A stretch of DNA of 29,843 bases, taken from NCBI GenBank assembly GCA_029560815.1, contig JAKQKF010000308.1, positions 1 to 29,843 of the forward strand, read 5' to 3'. The stretch comes from a bacterium. GTDB lineage: Bacteria > KSB1 > UBA2214. This document shows, piece after piece, positions 1 through 12,400 of the stretch. How positions within the stretch are numbered: position 1 is the first letter of the stretch; each line of letters starts with the position of its first letter. The notes beneath the pieces were generated by a model, which saw only the letters and a list, made by a program, of their open reading frames with translations, was not told where the DNA came from and did no database searches. The translations under genes were made by a program, and so were the position numbers.

Positions 1-1
1 G

Positions 2-1423
2 CGCAGCGGCGAACCGGCGGCCTTCGGCATCGCCGAACAGCTTGCAGAGTACGGCCTGCTCAGCGGGCGGCTCAAGACCGGCACGCCCCCGCGCATCGAC
101 GGCCGCACCGTCGACTTTACGCGCATGGAGGAGCAGCCCGGAGATGCGGAGATCGTCCCCTTCTCCTTCCGCCATCAGCATATAGAAATCGAGCAGCTCG
201 CCTGCTATCTTACCCGCTCCAGCACGAGGACCCATGATATCCTCCGTTCCGGCCTCGACCGCTCCCCCCTCTATCAGGGGGTGATCAAGGGGGTTGGCCC
301 GCGCTACTGCCCCTCCATAGAAGACAAGATTCACCGCTTCGCCGACAAGGAGAGCCATCAGCTCTTCCTTGAACCCGAGGGCAGGGAGAGCTGTGAATAC
401 TATCTCAACGGCTTCGCCACCAGCCTGCCGGAAGATATCCAGATGGCCGCCGTCCACTCCATTCCGGGTCTGGAGAGGGCCCATGTGACCCGGCTGGGCT
501 ACGCCATCGAATACGACTATTTCCACCCCACCCAGCTCCGCCACAATCTGGAAACCCGCGCGTTGGGGCGGCTCTTTTTTGCCGGACAGATTAACGGGAC
601 CTCGGGTTATGAAGAGGCGGCTGCCCAGGGGCTGATGGCCGGCATCAACGCCGTGCGCGCCCTGCGCGGCGAGGAGCCGTTCATTCTTTCGCGCCAGGAA
701 TCCTACATCGGCGTCCTCATCGACGATCTCGTCACCAAGGAGCTGACCGAACCCTATCGCATGTTCACCTCCCTGGCGGAGAACCGGCTTCATCTCAGGC
801 AGGACAATGCCGACCTGCGCCTGATGGCCTACGGCCACCAGCTCGGCCTCATCGATGAGGCCTCTTTTGCCGCTCTGGAGCGGCTCAGAAGCGCTGTGGG
901 TGAAGCCCATGGACGGCTCGAAAAAGTTAGTCCGGATCCGGAGCTGATTAATCCCGTGCTCGTGCGTGCGGGCATGCCGCCGCTCTTGCACCGGGAGAGC
1001 GCCGCCCGCCTGCTCAAACGCCCCGAGCTGCACCTGGCCGATCTGGGCGGCGCCAGCGATGACCCCCTTTTCGCGGAGAAAATGGATCCCTTCTGGCGCC
1101 GTGTGGGTGAGCAGGTGGAAATCGAGATCAAATATGCCGGTTTTCTCCACCGCCAGCAGGAGCACATCCGGCGCATGGCCGGGCTCGAGGAGGCCCTCAT
1201 CCCCGCCGGGATCGACTATAACGCCGTTCCCTCGCTCTCAAGGGAGAGCCGGGAAAAGCTGGCGCGCATACAGCCGCGTACCCTGGGGCAGGCCTCACGG
1301 ATTCTCGGCGTCGGACCGGAGGATGTGGCGGTGATCATGATCTATCTGGCGCGCCAGCGCCGCCGCGGCGCTGTTCCACGTGGAACCCATGCGGAGAGGG
1401 AGGAAAGTGGATCCGGCGAATAA
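2..1423 (+). CDS. mnmG: tRNA uridine-5-carboxymethylaminomethyl modification enzyme MnmG (5' partial)
   Basis: This is the C-terminal 473 residues of MnmG (GidA), the FAD-dependent partner of MnmE that installs the (carboxymethyl)aminomethyl group on wobble U34 of certain tRNAs in the cytoplasm. The frame is open from base 2, so the gene begins outside the window. Early residues include the family signature GRLKTGTPPRIDGRTVDF, followed by the conserved segment with YCPSIEDKI, the FFAGQINGTSGYEEAAAQGLMAGINA block that closes the FAD domain, and the helical C-terminal domain that binds tRNA and MnmE. Compared with a usual family length of about 620-630 residues, roughly the first quarter is missing. 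The last codons overlap the start of rsmG and contain a parS-like palindrome at 1373-1386, so the C-terminal tail (AVPRGTH...) is shaped partly by that site. Identification is very secure. Confidence 0.96.
   Translation, partial: RSGEPAAFGIAEQLAEYGLLSGRLKTGTPPRIDGRTVDFTRMEEQPGDAEIVPFSFRHQHIEIEQLACYLTRSSTRTHDILRSGLDRSPLYQGVIKGVGPRYCPSIEDKIHRFADKESHQLFLEPEGRESCEYYLNGFATSLPEDIQMAAVHSIPGLERAHVTRLGYAIEYDYFHPTQLRHNLETRALGRLFFAGQINGTSGYEEAAAQGLMAGINAVRALRGEEPFILSRQESYIGVLIDDLVTKELTEPYRMFTSLAENRLHLRQDNADLRLMAYGHQLGLIDEASFAALERLRSAVGEAHGRLEKVSPDPELINPVLVRAGMPPLLHRESAARLLKRPELHLADLGGASDDPLFAEKMDPFWRRVGEQVEIEIKYAGFLHRQQEHIRRMAGLEEALIPAGIDYNAVPSLSRESREKLARIQPRTLGQASRILGVGPEDVAVIMIYLARQRRRGAVPRGTHAEREESGSGE
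1372..1387. promoter_or_regulatory. parS-like chromosome partition (ParB-binding) site
   Basis: Bases 1373-1386 read GTTCCACGTGGAAC, a perfect 14-base palindrome. With one flanking base on each side it matches the widely conserved bacterial parS consensus TGTTYCACGTGRAACA at 15 of 16 positions; only the last base differs (C instead of A). ParB/Spo0J binds such sites and loads as a clamp to organise and segregate the origin region. The location, in the 3' end of mnmG and just before rsmG, is where parS sites commonly occur because parAB often follow rsmG. Here the next gene is murQ and no parAB is seen. The match is seen directly; function is inferred. Confidence 0.82.
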
Positions 1424-2036
1424 AAATGCTTTGTTGGCGCTCGCAAATGATGTAAATTTGCGGGCACCGCAATGGGAGGAGATCAGCCGCTACGTTGAGC
1501 TGATCGAAAACTGGAACCAGCGCACCAACCTGGTCTCCCGTCAGGATATCGGACGCATCGTCTCCCGCCATGTGCGCGAGTCGCTCTGGTTCATCCGCCC
1601 GGAGGTTCTGGGCGACGCCCTGCGCGTCCTGGATCTGGGCAGCGGGGCGGGTTTTCCGGGGGTACCGATGAAAATCAGCGAGCCTCGCCTGCAGCTCACC
1701 CTGCTCGATTCGCGTCAGATGAAGGCCCTTTTTCTCGCCGAGGTGATCAGCCAGTTCGGCTGGCAGAATGCGCAGGCCCTGTGCGAGCGCGCCGAGAATC
1801 TGCCGGAGCGCTTTCCCGGCCTGATCTGCGATCTGATCGTCTGCCGGGCAGTCGCCAAGCTGCCCGATCTCTGGCGTTGGGCCTCGCCCCTGCTCAGGCC
1901 GGGTGGTCGCCTGGCCGCTCTCAAGGGGGGCGATCTGAGCGCGGAGCTGCACCAGTTCGGTAAACGCTATCCTGCGTTGCGATGGCTGCTTGTGCCGATG
2001 CCGGAGCTCCCGGATGATCCCGCAGCCGGCCGGTAA
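1407..2036 (+). CDS. rsmG: 16S rRNA (guanine-527-N7)-methyltransferase RsmG
   Basis: RsmG (GidB) uses S-adenosylmethionine to methylate N7 of G527 in 16S rRNA, in the 530 loop of the 30S subunit. The protein has the family N-terminal helix segment ending in WNQRTNLVS, the glycine-rich SAM motif VLDLGSGAGFPGVPMKI, and the conserved CRAVAKLPDLW segment followed by GGRLAALKGG. From GTG 1407 it is 209 residues, normal for the family. I chose this start because AGGGAGGA at 1397-1404 lies just upstream, although the spacing is short. GTG 1380 and ATG 1389 in the same frame are alternatives and would add 6-9 residues. It overlaps the end of mnmG by about 17 bases from the chosen start, the classic mnmG-rsmG arrangement, and is probably translationally coupled. 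Confidence 0.94.
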   Translation: MDPANKNALLALANDVNLRAPQWEEISRYVELIENWNQRTNLVSRQDIGRIVSRHVRESLWFIRPEVLGDALRVLDLGSGAGFPGVPMKISEPRLQLTLLDSRQMKALFLAEVISQFGWQNAQALCERAENLPERFPGLICDLIVCRAVAKLPDLWRWASPLLRPGGRLAALKGGDLSAELHQFGKRYPALRWLLVPMPELPDDPAAGR

Positions 2037-2081
2037 ATGGTCATTGTCCAGACAGTATGATAACTGAAACAGGAGGAACCC

Positions 2082-2999
2082 TTGTCCAAGGCGGTTTTTG
2101 AAGAGATTAAGAACCTCACCACCGAAGCGCGCAATCCGGCCACCCTCCGGATAGACAAGCAGTCGGTCTCCGAAATCCTCCATCTGATCAATGATGAGGA
2201 TCTCAAGATTGCCGCGGTTGTGCGCACCGAAATCAGCTATATTGAAAAAGCGGTTAAAATTGTCGTCCAGGCTTTCAAAGAGGGCGGCCGGCTCATTTAC
2301 GTCGGCGCGGGCACAAGCGGCCGGCTGGGTGTTCTTGATGCCTCCGAATGTCCGCCCACTTTCGGGGTGAGCCCCGAACTGGTCCAGGGCATCATCGCCG
2401 GCGGCTTCAAGGCCCTCGTCAGCGCCCAGGAAGGGGCAGAAGACCGCTATGCGAAAGGAGCGGAGGAGATCCTCGCCCTCCACATCACCCCCAAGGATGT
2501 GATCTGCGGCATCGCGGCGAGCCGACGCACCCCCTATGTCATAGGCGCCATCGACAAGGCGCGCGAGGTCGGCTGTAAAACCCTCTACGTCACCTGCACT
2601 CCCCGCAAGGAGATGAAAATCAAGGTCGACGTCGCCATCTGCCCCGTCGTCGGGCCGGAGGTGGTCATGGGCTCCACCCGCATGAAGGCGGGTACTGCGA
2701 CCAAAATGATTCTGAACATGATCACGACCACCGCGATGATCCAGCTGGGCAAGGTCTGGGAGAATATGATGGTGGACTTGCAGATGACCTCCCAAAAGCT
2801 CGTCGAGCGCTCCAAGAAGATTGTCATGCAGGCGACCGGCGTGGATTACGAGAGCGCGGAAAAGGCGCTCAAACAGGCGGACGGCCATGTCAAGACCGCC
2901 CTGGTGATGATCAAAACCGGCGTGACGCCTGCAGAGGCGCACGATCTGCTCAAAAAGGGGGAAGGCTTTGTCCACCGCGCCATCGCCCTGCATCGCTGA
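2082..2999 (+). CDS. murQ: N-acetylmuramic acid 6-phosphate etherase MurQ
   Basis: MurQ cleaves the D-lactyl ether of MurNAc-6-phosphate to give GlcNAc-6-phosphate and lactate in cytoplasmic peptidoglycan recycling. The 305-residue protein matches the usual length of about 300. It carries a SIS (sugar isomerase) fold with VGAGTSGRLGVLDASECPP; Glu89 in SECPPTFG and Glu120 in EGAED align by spacing with the catalytic pair Glu83/Glu114 described for E. coli MurQ. It also has the later signature MGSTRMKAGTATKMILNM and the small C-terminal helical domain. The start is TTG 2082, supported by a perfect AGGAGG at 2071-2076 five bases upstream. It lies 45 bases after rsmG. No other recycling gene (anmK, nagA, amgK or a MurNAc phosphotransferase) is in the window, so the source of its substrate cannot be seen here. 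Confidence 0.95.
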   Translation: MSKAVFEEIKNLTTEARNPATLRIDKQSVSEILHLINDEDLKIAAVVRTEISYIEKAVKIVVQAFKEGGRLIYVGAGTSGRLGVLDASECPPTFGVSPELVQGIIAGGFKALVSAQEGAEDRYAKGAEEILALHITPKDVICGIAASRRTPYVIGAIDKAREVGCKTLYVTCTPRKEMKIKVDVAICPVVGPEVVMGSTRMKAGTATKMILNMITTTAMIQLGKVWENMMVDLQMTSQKLVERSKKIVMQATGVDYESAEKALKQADGHVKTALVMIKTGVTPAEAHDLLKKGEGFVHRAIALHR

Positions 3000-3066
3000 G
3001 CCGGCAGAGCTGGCTGAGGCCACCTCCATCGCCGCCCCTCAACTCCCGCGCCGGCGGGGAGGCCTC
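2999..3066 (+). other. GC-rich structured spacer between murQ and mfd
   Basis: Immediately after the murQ stop, bases 2999-3005 and 3009-3015 can pair (seven base pairs including one G-U) around the loop AGA. Further on, GAGGCC at 3016-3021 is complementary to GGCCTC at 3061-3066, and CTCCC at 3043-3047 to GGGAG at 3057-3061. No U-run follows, so this is not a canonical intrinsic terminator. It could be an RNA-stability or processing element, or a translational control structure for mfd, which has no clear Shine-Dalgarno sequence before its start. The pairing is seen; any role is inference. Confidence 0.35.
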
Positions 3067-3089
3067 TCCATTCAGTTGAAATCTTGACT

Positions 3090-6458
<3,369 letters not shown>

Positions 6459-6509
6459 TTAATATATTTATCTAAATTTAGCTCTAATATTGCGGCGGAT
6501 GCCAGCCTT

Positions 6510-7352
6510 ATGAAAACAGCGACCGTCATGACGGCGAGCTTTCTCTTGCTCGCCCTCGCGACGCTGATGTGCACAAATAAAGAAGAGAAGAGCGTCGTCG
6601 CCCGCGTCGGTCAATCGGTACTCACCCTGCAGGATGTCCGGGAGCGAACACCCGGCGCCGGAACCACTGCGGCCAGAGCGCAGGCTGAACGCTATATCCA
6701 GCACTGGATCGAATCGGAACTCCTCTACCAGGAGGCCCTGAAGAGCGGTGTGGATAAAGAGGCGGAAGTTCAGCACGCGCTGAAAGAGATGAGCCGGAAT
6801 TATATCATCACCGCCTTCTCCGAGCGGGCGGCCGGCGTGTCGGTTTCGGTCAGCGACGAAGAGATCGGGCGCTATTACCAGGAGCAGAAAGAAGAGTTCC
6901 AGGCGGAAGCGGATCTCTATCATGCTCTGGTCATTCTGGTGCAGAGCCAGAACGAGGCTCTACGGCTGCGCCGGGAGCTGATGGAGGGCGCCTCTTTCAG
7001 CGAGATCGCCAGCCGCCATTCGCTCGACGGCAGCCGCTTCCAGGGCGGAGATCTGGGTTTTGTTCGACTGAGCGCCCTTTCACCCATGATCGCCCGCGCT
7101 GTGAGTTCGATGCAGCCGGGGAGCCTCTCGGCGCCGGTGAAATCTGAGCTGGGCTACAATCTCATCCGGCTCGTTGAAGTGCAGCGCAAAGGCACCACCC
7201 GCGCGCTTGAGGAGGTGCGCCCGGTCATCGAGCAGCGTATCGCAGCGCGCAAGCAAGAGGTGGCGTTGCAGAACCTCATTTCTCGCCTCAGCAGCGAAGC
7301 CGCGCTTTACACGGACATGTCCAAACTATCCAGCCTAACAGGGAAAGAATAA
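6510..7352 (+). CDS. Exported parvulin-type peptidyl-prolyl isomerase (PpiC/SurA family)
   Basis: This is a 280-residue exported PPIase predicted to assist folding of periplasmic or outer-membrane proteins. The N-terminus has a signal-type segment ([20 protein letters not shown]) followed by Cys and charged residues. A lipoprotein is possible, but Met just before the Cys is not a standard lipobox residue. Next comes the SurA-like N-terminal helical region starting [15 protein letters not shown], and a single parvulin domain at about 125-225 with [22 protein letters not shown] and the closing [12 protein letters not shown]. The region just before ATG 6510 has only a weak ribosome site. The next gene, a two-domain SurA-like protein, begins two bases after this stop, so the two are very probably co-transcribed and cooperate. 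Confidence 0.87.
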   Translation: MKTATVMTASFLLLALATLMCTNKEEKSVVARVGQSVLTLQDVRERTPGAGTTAARAQAERYIQHWIESELLYQEALKSGVDKEAEVQHALKEMSRNYIITAFSERAAGVSVSVSDEEIGRYYQEQKEEFQAEADLYHALVILVQSQNEALRLRRELMEGASFSEIASRHSLDGSRFQGGDLGFVRLSALSPMIARAVSSMQPGSLSAPVKSELGYNLIRLVEVQRKGTTRALEEVRPVIEQRIAARKQEVALQNLISRLSSEAALYTDMSKLSSLTGKE

Positions 7353-7354
7353 CG

Positions 7355-8683
7355 ATGAAGTATATCAAGAAGGTGTTGCGTTTCACGGTCGGTGCCGGAG
7401 TAAGAGTTTTTCTCCTGCTGGCGCTCCTGCTGACCCCGCTGCAGGCGCAGCAGGTGCTCGACCGGATCCTTGCGGTGGTCGATGATGATGTGATCCTGGA
7501 ATCCGAGGTCGCGCAGGGCGCCTACCTCACGGCCATGCAGTACGGGATCGATCCGGCCAAGTCTCCGCGCGAATTCGCCCGGCTCAAGCAGGAGACCCTG
7601 ACCAGCCTGATCAACCAGAAGATCCTGCTGGTGCAGGCGGACAAGGATACCGTCAAGGCGGATGAGCAGCAGGTTGAGCACTATCTTCAGCAGCAGATGC
7701 AGAGTGTGATCCAGCAGCTGGGCGGTGAGGAGCAGGTTGAGGAATATTTCGGCGCCTCCCTCACCAAGGTCCGGCGTAATTACCGGGAGGAGATCGAACG
7801 CAACCTGCGCATCCGCACAGTCCAATCCACCAAGATGCAGGGGATAAAGATCAGTCGCCGTGAGGTGGAGGAGTTTTACAAGGTCTACAAGGATTCGATT
7901 GGTCCGGTCAAGGAAGCTTTCGACCTGAGCCACATCCTCATCAAGTCGATGCCCGGGGATGCAGCGCGCAAATCGGCTCTGGAGAAAACCGAGGCGCTGC
8001 GGCAGCGCATTCTGGCGGGCGAGGATTTCGCTGCGCTGGCGCGTGAAAACTCCGAGGATCCCGGTTCAGCCGCCCGCGGCGGGGATCTTGGTTTCATGTC
8101 GCGGGGCGAGTTTGTGCGCGACTTTGAGGAGGCGGCTTTCAAGCTTGAGCCGGGCGCTGTCAGCGAGGTGGTTCCGTCGCAATTCGGTTATCACATCATT
8201 CAGATGGTCGAGCGGCGGGGTGAAAAAATTAACACCCGCCATATTCTCATCACCGCCAAGCCTTCGCGGGAGGATGAGGTGGCCGCGGCGGACACCATCA
8301 AGGCCATCGCAGCCCAATTGAAGCAGGGAGCGGATTTCGAACAACTGGTCCAGCGCTATTCGCAGGATGAAAACTCTAAAAACGAAAAGGGTCATCTTGG
8401 CTTTTTTGAGATCGACCAGCTGCGCGAGCGCGCCAAGGAACTGGTCTTCGCCACGACAGGGCTGAAGGAGGGTGAATACTCCGATCCGGTGCGGACCCAA
8501 TACGGCTTTCACATCCTCCGCGTCAACCGCCGGGAAGAGGCGCGCGAACTGGATTTCAAGAAGGATTACGACCGGATCCAACGCCTCGCGCTCGACCGCA
8601 AAATGGCGCAGGCCTTCGATGCCTGGATTGAGGAGCTCAAGCAGGACGTTCACGTCGAGATCAAGGACGCTCTGTCGAGCTGA
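7355..8683 (+). CDS. surA: SurA-like periplasmic chaperone / peptidyl-prolyl isomerase
   Basis: SurA escorts unfolded outer-membrane proteins across the periplasm. The 442-residue product has a signal peptide with predicted cleavage after LQA at residue 31, then the SurA N-terminal domain beginning [21 protein letters not shown]. Two consecutive parvulin domains follow: the first from about 190 (SHILIKS ... [12 protein letters not shown] ... [10 protein letters not shown]), the second from about 295 ([10 protein letters not shown] ... [12 protein letters not shown] ... [10 protein letters not shown]). A C-terminal helix typical of the family completes the core chaperone module. Length and domain order fit SurA (about 430 residues). 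It starts two bases after the preceding parvulin gene and is followed by a strong terminator. Family assignment is firm. Orthology to E. coli SurA is likely, but paralogous PpiC/SurA proteins are common in this group. Confidence 0.9.
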   Translation: MKYIKKVLRFTVGAGVRVFLLLALLLTPLQAQQVLDRILAVVDDDVILESEVAQGAYLTAMQYGIDPAKSPREFARLKQETLTSLINQKILLVQADKDTVKADEQQVEHYLQQQMQSVIQQLGGEEQVEEYFGASLTKVRRNYREEIERNLRIRTVQSTKMQGIKISRREVEEFYKVYKDSIGPVKEAFDLSHILIKSMPGDAARKSALEKTEALRQRILAGEDFAALARENSEDPGSAARGGDLGFMSRGEFVRDFEEAAFKLEPGAVSEVVPSQFGYHIIQMVERRGEKINTRHILITAKPSREDEVAAADTIKAIAAQLKQGADFEQLVQRYSQDENSKNEKGHLGFFEIDQLRERAKELVFATTGLKEGEYSDPVRTQYGFHILRVNRREEARELDFKKDYDRIQRLALDRKMAQAFDAWIEELKQDVHVEIKDALSS

Positions 8684-8712
8684 TGCGTGACCAACCGGAT
8701 ATCTCTCTTCAC

Positions 8713-8742
8713 AAGTCGGCTCGAAACGGGCCGATTTTTTTT
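8713..8742 (+). terminator. Intrinsic terminator after surA
   Basis: TCGGCTCG at 8716-8723 pairs with CGGGCCGA at 8727-8734 (eight pairs including one G-U) around an AAA loop, followed at once by eight T residues at 8735-8742. The upstream A residues extend the stem into the T-run. It is the clearest intrinsic terminator in the window. It lies only 23 bases before the start codon of the next gene, so it may also act as an attenuator for the DUF4159 operon. Confidence 0.88.
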
Positions 8743-8765
8743 CCTGTCACAGGGAGGGGATGCGG

Positions 8766-9440
8766 ATGAACAAAACCAGCAAATGGGTGCTGCTGATCCT
8801 GGGCGCTGCGCTGCTGATGCCTTGCGACCGGGGCTATCCGGACGCTTCGGAATTCACCATCGCCCGGCTCAAATATGGCGGGGGCGGGGACTGGTACAAC
8901 GATCCCTCCAGTGTGCCCAACCTGCTCTCTTTTATTCGCGCCCACTCCGCGCTGGCTGCAGCGAAGGAGGAGGTCCATGTCTCCCTGCTGGACGACAAGC
9001 TTTTCGCCTACCCCGTCCTCTTCATGACCGGCCATGGCAGGATTTCCTTCACCTCGCAGGAGGCCGCGCGGCTGCGGACCTATCTTACCAGTGGTGGCTT
9101 CCTCTTTGCCGATGATGACTATGGGATGGACGAGCACTTTCGCCGTGAAATCGGCAAGGTCCTGCCGGACCACGAGCTGCTCGAGGTGCCCTTTTCCCAC
9201 CCGGTTTTCCGTTCACCTTTCTCCTTCCCCGAAGGTTTGCCCAAGACCCATGAACACGACGGCGGTGTGCCCCAGGCATTCGCCATCTTTCACGACGGAA
9301 GGATGGTCCTCTTTTACGCCTACAACTGCAACATATCCGACGGCTGGGCGGATCCGGAGGTCCATCACGATCCTCCCGATGTCCGTGAACAGGCCCTGCG
9401 GATGGGGATGAATATCATCGTTTACGCATTGACGCATTGA
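8766..9440 (+). CDS. DUF4159 domain-containing exported protein
   Basis: The 224-residue protein has an N-terminal signal or membrane segment (NKTSKWVLLILGAALLMPC) and then one DUF4159 domain: FTIARLKYGGGGDWYNDPSS, LFMTGHGRISFTSQEAARL, YLTSGGFLFADDDYGMDEHF, and a conserved tail with FYAYNCNISDGW. DUF4159 has no established biochemical role; the fold is predicted to be of the class I glutamine-amidotransferase/flavodoxin type. The Cys after LLMP could be lipidated, but Pro at -1 argues against it. ATG 8766 was chosen because AGGGAGG at 8751-8757 is eight bases upstream; ATG 8760 would be too close. In other FCB genomes such proteins often sit near MoxR-DUF58-BatA genes, which are absent here. 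It heads a four-gene run of exported proteins. Confidence 0.85.
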   Translation: MNKTSKWVLLILGAALLMPCDRGYPDASEFTIARLKYGGGGDWYNDPSSVPNLLSFIRAHSALAAAKEEVHVSLLDDKLFAYPVLFMTGHGRISFTSQEAARLRTYLTSGGFLFADDDYGMDEHFRREIGKVLPDHELLEVPFSHPVFRSPFSFPEGLPKTHEHDGGVPQAFAIFHDGRMVLFYAYNCNISDGWADPEVHHDPPDVREQALRMGMNIIVYALTH

Positions 9441-9462
9441 GCGGCAGGTGGTGGAGAGCGGT

Positions 9463-12400
9463 ATGCAGTATGAGGAATTGAAAAAGTTTTCCGTTTTCAG
9501 ACAGGCGGAGAAGAAGCTGCGGCTCCGCGCTGCTCTGGCGAGATGGGCAACCCAGGCGCTTCTCCTGCTGCTGGCTCTGATCCTGCTGCATTCGCTGATC
9601 GCTCTGCCGCCGGCCGGCCGTTATTTTCTTCTGGCCCCCACCCTGCTGTTCCTCCTCTACTCCTGGCTGAAACATGTGCAGCGGCCGCTGGCCGACCGCT
9701 TTTTACACCCCAACCATCCCTCCCTGAACAGCATCGCCTTGCGCATCGGCCGCGACTATCCGGAGCTGAAGGACCGGCTCGCCAATGCCCTGCAGATCTC
9801 CGCGCGGGCGGAAGAGGGCGAGGAGAGCGCGTCTCCCGAGCTGGTCAACGCTGTCCGCGCGGGCATCCCCTCTCTCCTGGACGGGATTGATCTGTCGCGT
9901 CATCTTGACCGCGTCCCCGCCCGCCGCTGGCTGCTGCGGCTGGCTGCTGCGGCCGCGCTCTTCATCCTCGTCTGGCTGCTATTTCCAAAAACTCTTATGA
10001 TCGGCCTGGAGCGCACCATCTATCCACGGCGGGACCTCTCCAGTCAGCTTGCGCTCGAATTCCGGGTTCAGCCCGGTGATGGCACGATTGTCCGCGGCGG
10101 TCCGGTCACCATCCGGGCATGGACTGAAACCCTGCTCGTCGAGGATCTGCAGATCGCCATCGAACGTTTCGGCCGGCGCGAGCTTTTGCCCATGACCCGC
10201 GGCCGGAATGATACCTTCAGCTATGTCATCCCCGCGCTGAGGGATTCCCTCTATTATCAGATTCTCTATCAAAAGTCGGCCAGCAACAAGTACCTGCTGC
10301 GGGTTGTGGATCTGCCGATGATCCGCTCGCTGCGTCTGCGTTTGCAGCCGCCGTCCTACAGCGGCGGGGAGCCGATCCTGCTGGAGGAGAATATCGGGGA
10401 TGTCAGCGCCCTCAAGGGCACGCGTATTGAGTGGAATGCCGAGGCCAACAAACCCGTCGCGGAGGCGAGCCTCCGCTTCAGCTCTGGGCGGAGCCAGCCG
10501 CTGAACATTACCGGCCGCCATCTCTCCACCAACTTTATCCTGCGCGCCGAAGAGAGCTATTATGCTGAACTGAAAGACGGCAAAGGTCTGGCGAGCGAGA
10601 ATCCGATCATCTATCATCTGCGTCTGCTCGCAGATCAGTATCCCTTTGTCCGTCTGCTCGCCCCGTCGGGCGATGTCGATCTGCGCGAGGATATGCGTCT
10701 TGCCCTCCTGATCCAGGCGCAGGATGATTATGGCCTTTCGGGTCTCACCATCGGCTATCAGGTGGTCGAAGAGAAACGGACAGAGATCGATTCAAGCCGG
10801 TTCAACCGGCTGGAACTGCCCCTCGGCCGCCCGGGGCAGGCCATCATCAACGTGGCCTATACCTGGGACCTCTCCGCCTCGCCCCTGCTGCCGGACCAGG
10901 CGCTCGTCTACTACGTCGAGGTCCGCGATAACGATACGGTCAGTGGCCCGAAAGCGGCGCGGACCGATCTCTACCGCGCACGCTTTCCATCGCTCTATGA
11001 GCTGTATGAGGAAGTGAACCAGGCGCAGGACGAGGCGATCTCCGGCCTGGAAGAAAATTACGAGCAGGGACTGGAGCTGAAGAAAAAGCTCGATGAACTG
11101 GCCCTGCAGCTCAAGCGCGCTGACGAACTCTCCTGGCAGAAGAAGCAGGAGGTGGGGGATCTTTTAAAGCAGAAGGAGGAGTTGAAGCAGGAACTCGAGG
11201 AGATTGCCGAGCATCTGGATGAGATGGTCGAAAAGATGGAGGAGAACCAGCTGCTCTCGCCCGAGACCCTCAACAAATACCAGGAGCTGCAGGAACTCTA
11301 TCGCGACATCATGACCCCCGAGCTGCAGAAGAGCATGGAAAAGGTTGCTGAGGCGATGCAAAAGATCGATCCCAGCCAGCTGCAGAAAGCCCTCGAGGAG
11401 TTCAAACTCACCGAGGAGGCCCTCAACAAAAGTCTGGACCGCACCCTCTCTCTCCTGAAGCGGCTCCGGATGGAGCAGCAGCTCGATCAGGCCATCCGCA
11501 TGACTGAGGATCTGCAAAAGCGCGAGCAGGAGCTGGCGGAGAAGGCGATGCAGAACCAGGAGAGCGGGAGGGAAAAACTCGGGCAAGAACAGGAGGGGCT
11601 GCAGCAGGATTTGCAAAAGATGGAAGAGGCCATGGACGCCCTGCAAAAGGAGATGGGCAGCCAGCCTGGCATGCCTGAGGAGCAGGTGGCCGCCGCCCGC
11701 GACGAACTGGCCAAAGCCGGAATGCGCGAGCAGATGGAGGCCATGCAGGGGGCGATCGCGCAGGGGAATACCGGTCGCATGCAGGAGAGTTCGGAACGGA
11801 TTCAGGCGGGTCTGGAAAAGAGCCGCCAGCAGCTGCAGCAGGCCAAGGATGCCCTCACCGGCGCCATGATGGAGCGGGCCATGCGCGCCCTGCAGCGGGG
11901 GACCCAAAGCCTGCTGACCCTGTCGCAGATGCAGGAGGAGCTGCTGCGCAACTCCTCCGGGATGCCCCAGACCAGCGCTCGCGTGCCTGAGACGGCCGAG
12001 CGGCAGCAGCAGCTCTCCTCCAGTCTGGAGCGGGTCATCAACGATCTTTATGCGGCCTCCAAGGAGAGTTTTGGCATTTCGCCGCGCATCGGCAGGGCGC
12101 TTGGCCAGGCACAGCAGTCGATGCAGCAGGCCCTGCAGGGGCTGGAAAACCGCGACCTTGGCCAGGCCGGTCAGCAGCAGGGTCAAGCCATGGCCGGACT
12201 CAACGAGGCGGTGCTGCAGATGGATGCCGCCATGCAATCGATGGCCCAGGGTCAGGGCGCCGGGATGAGCATGAGCGAATTCATGCAGCAGATGCAGCAG
12301 TTGGCGGACGGTCAGGAAGGAGTCAATGCCCAAACGCTCAGTCTGAGTGGCGCGGGGGAAGCCCTCTCCCTCGCCCAGCAGGCGGCGATGTCCCGGCTCG

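Noticed and set aside
1335..3029. 564-codon open frame on the minus strand opposite rsmG and murQ
   Set aside because: It covers two confidently identified + strand genes. It is a by-product of GC-rich codon bias and its translation shows no domain.
6525..6572. Standard lipoprotein signal in the first parvulin gene
   Set aside because: The residue before the Cys is Met and the -3 residue is Thr, unlike a standard lipobox; kept only as a possibility.
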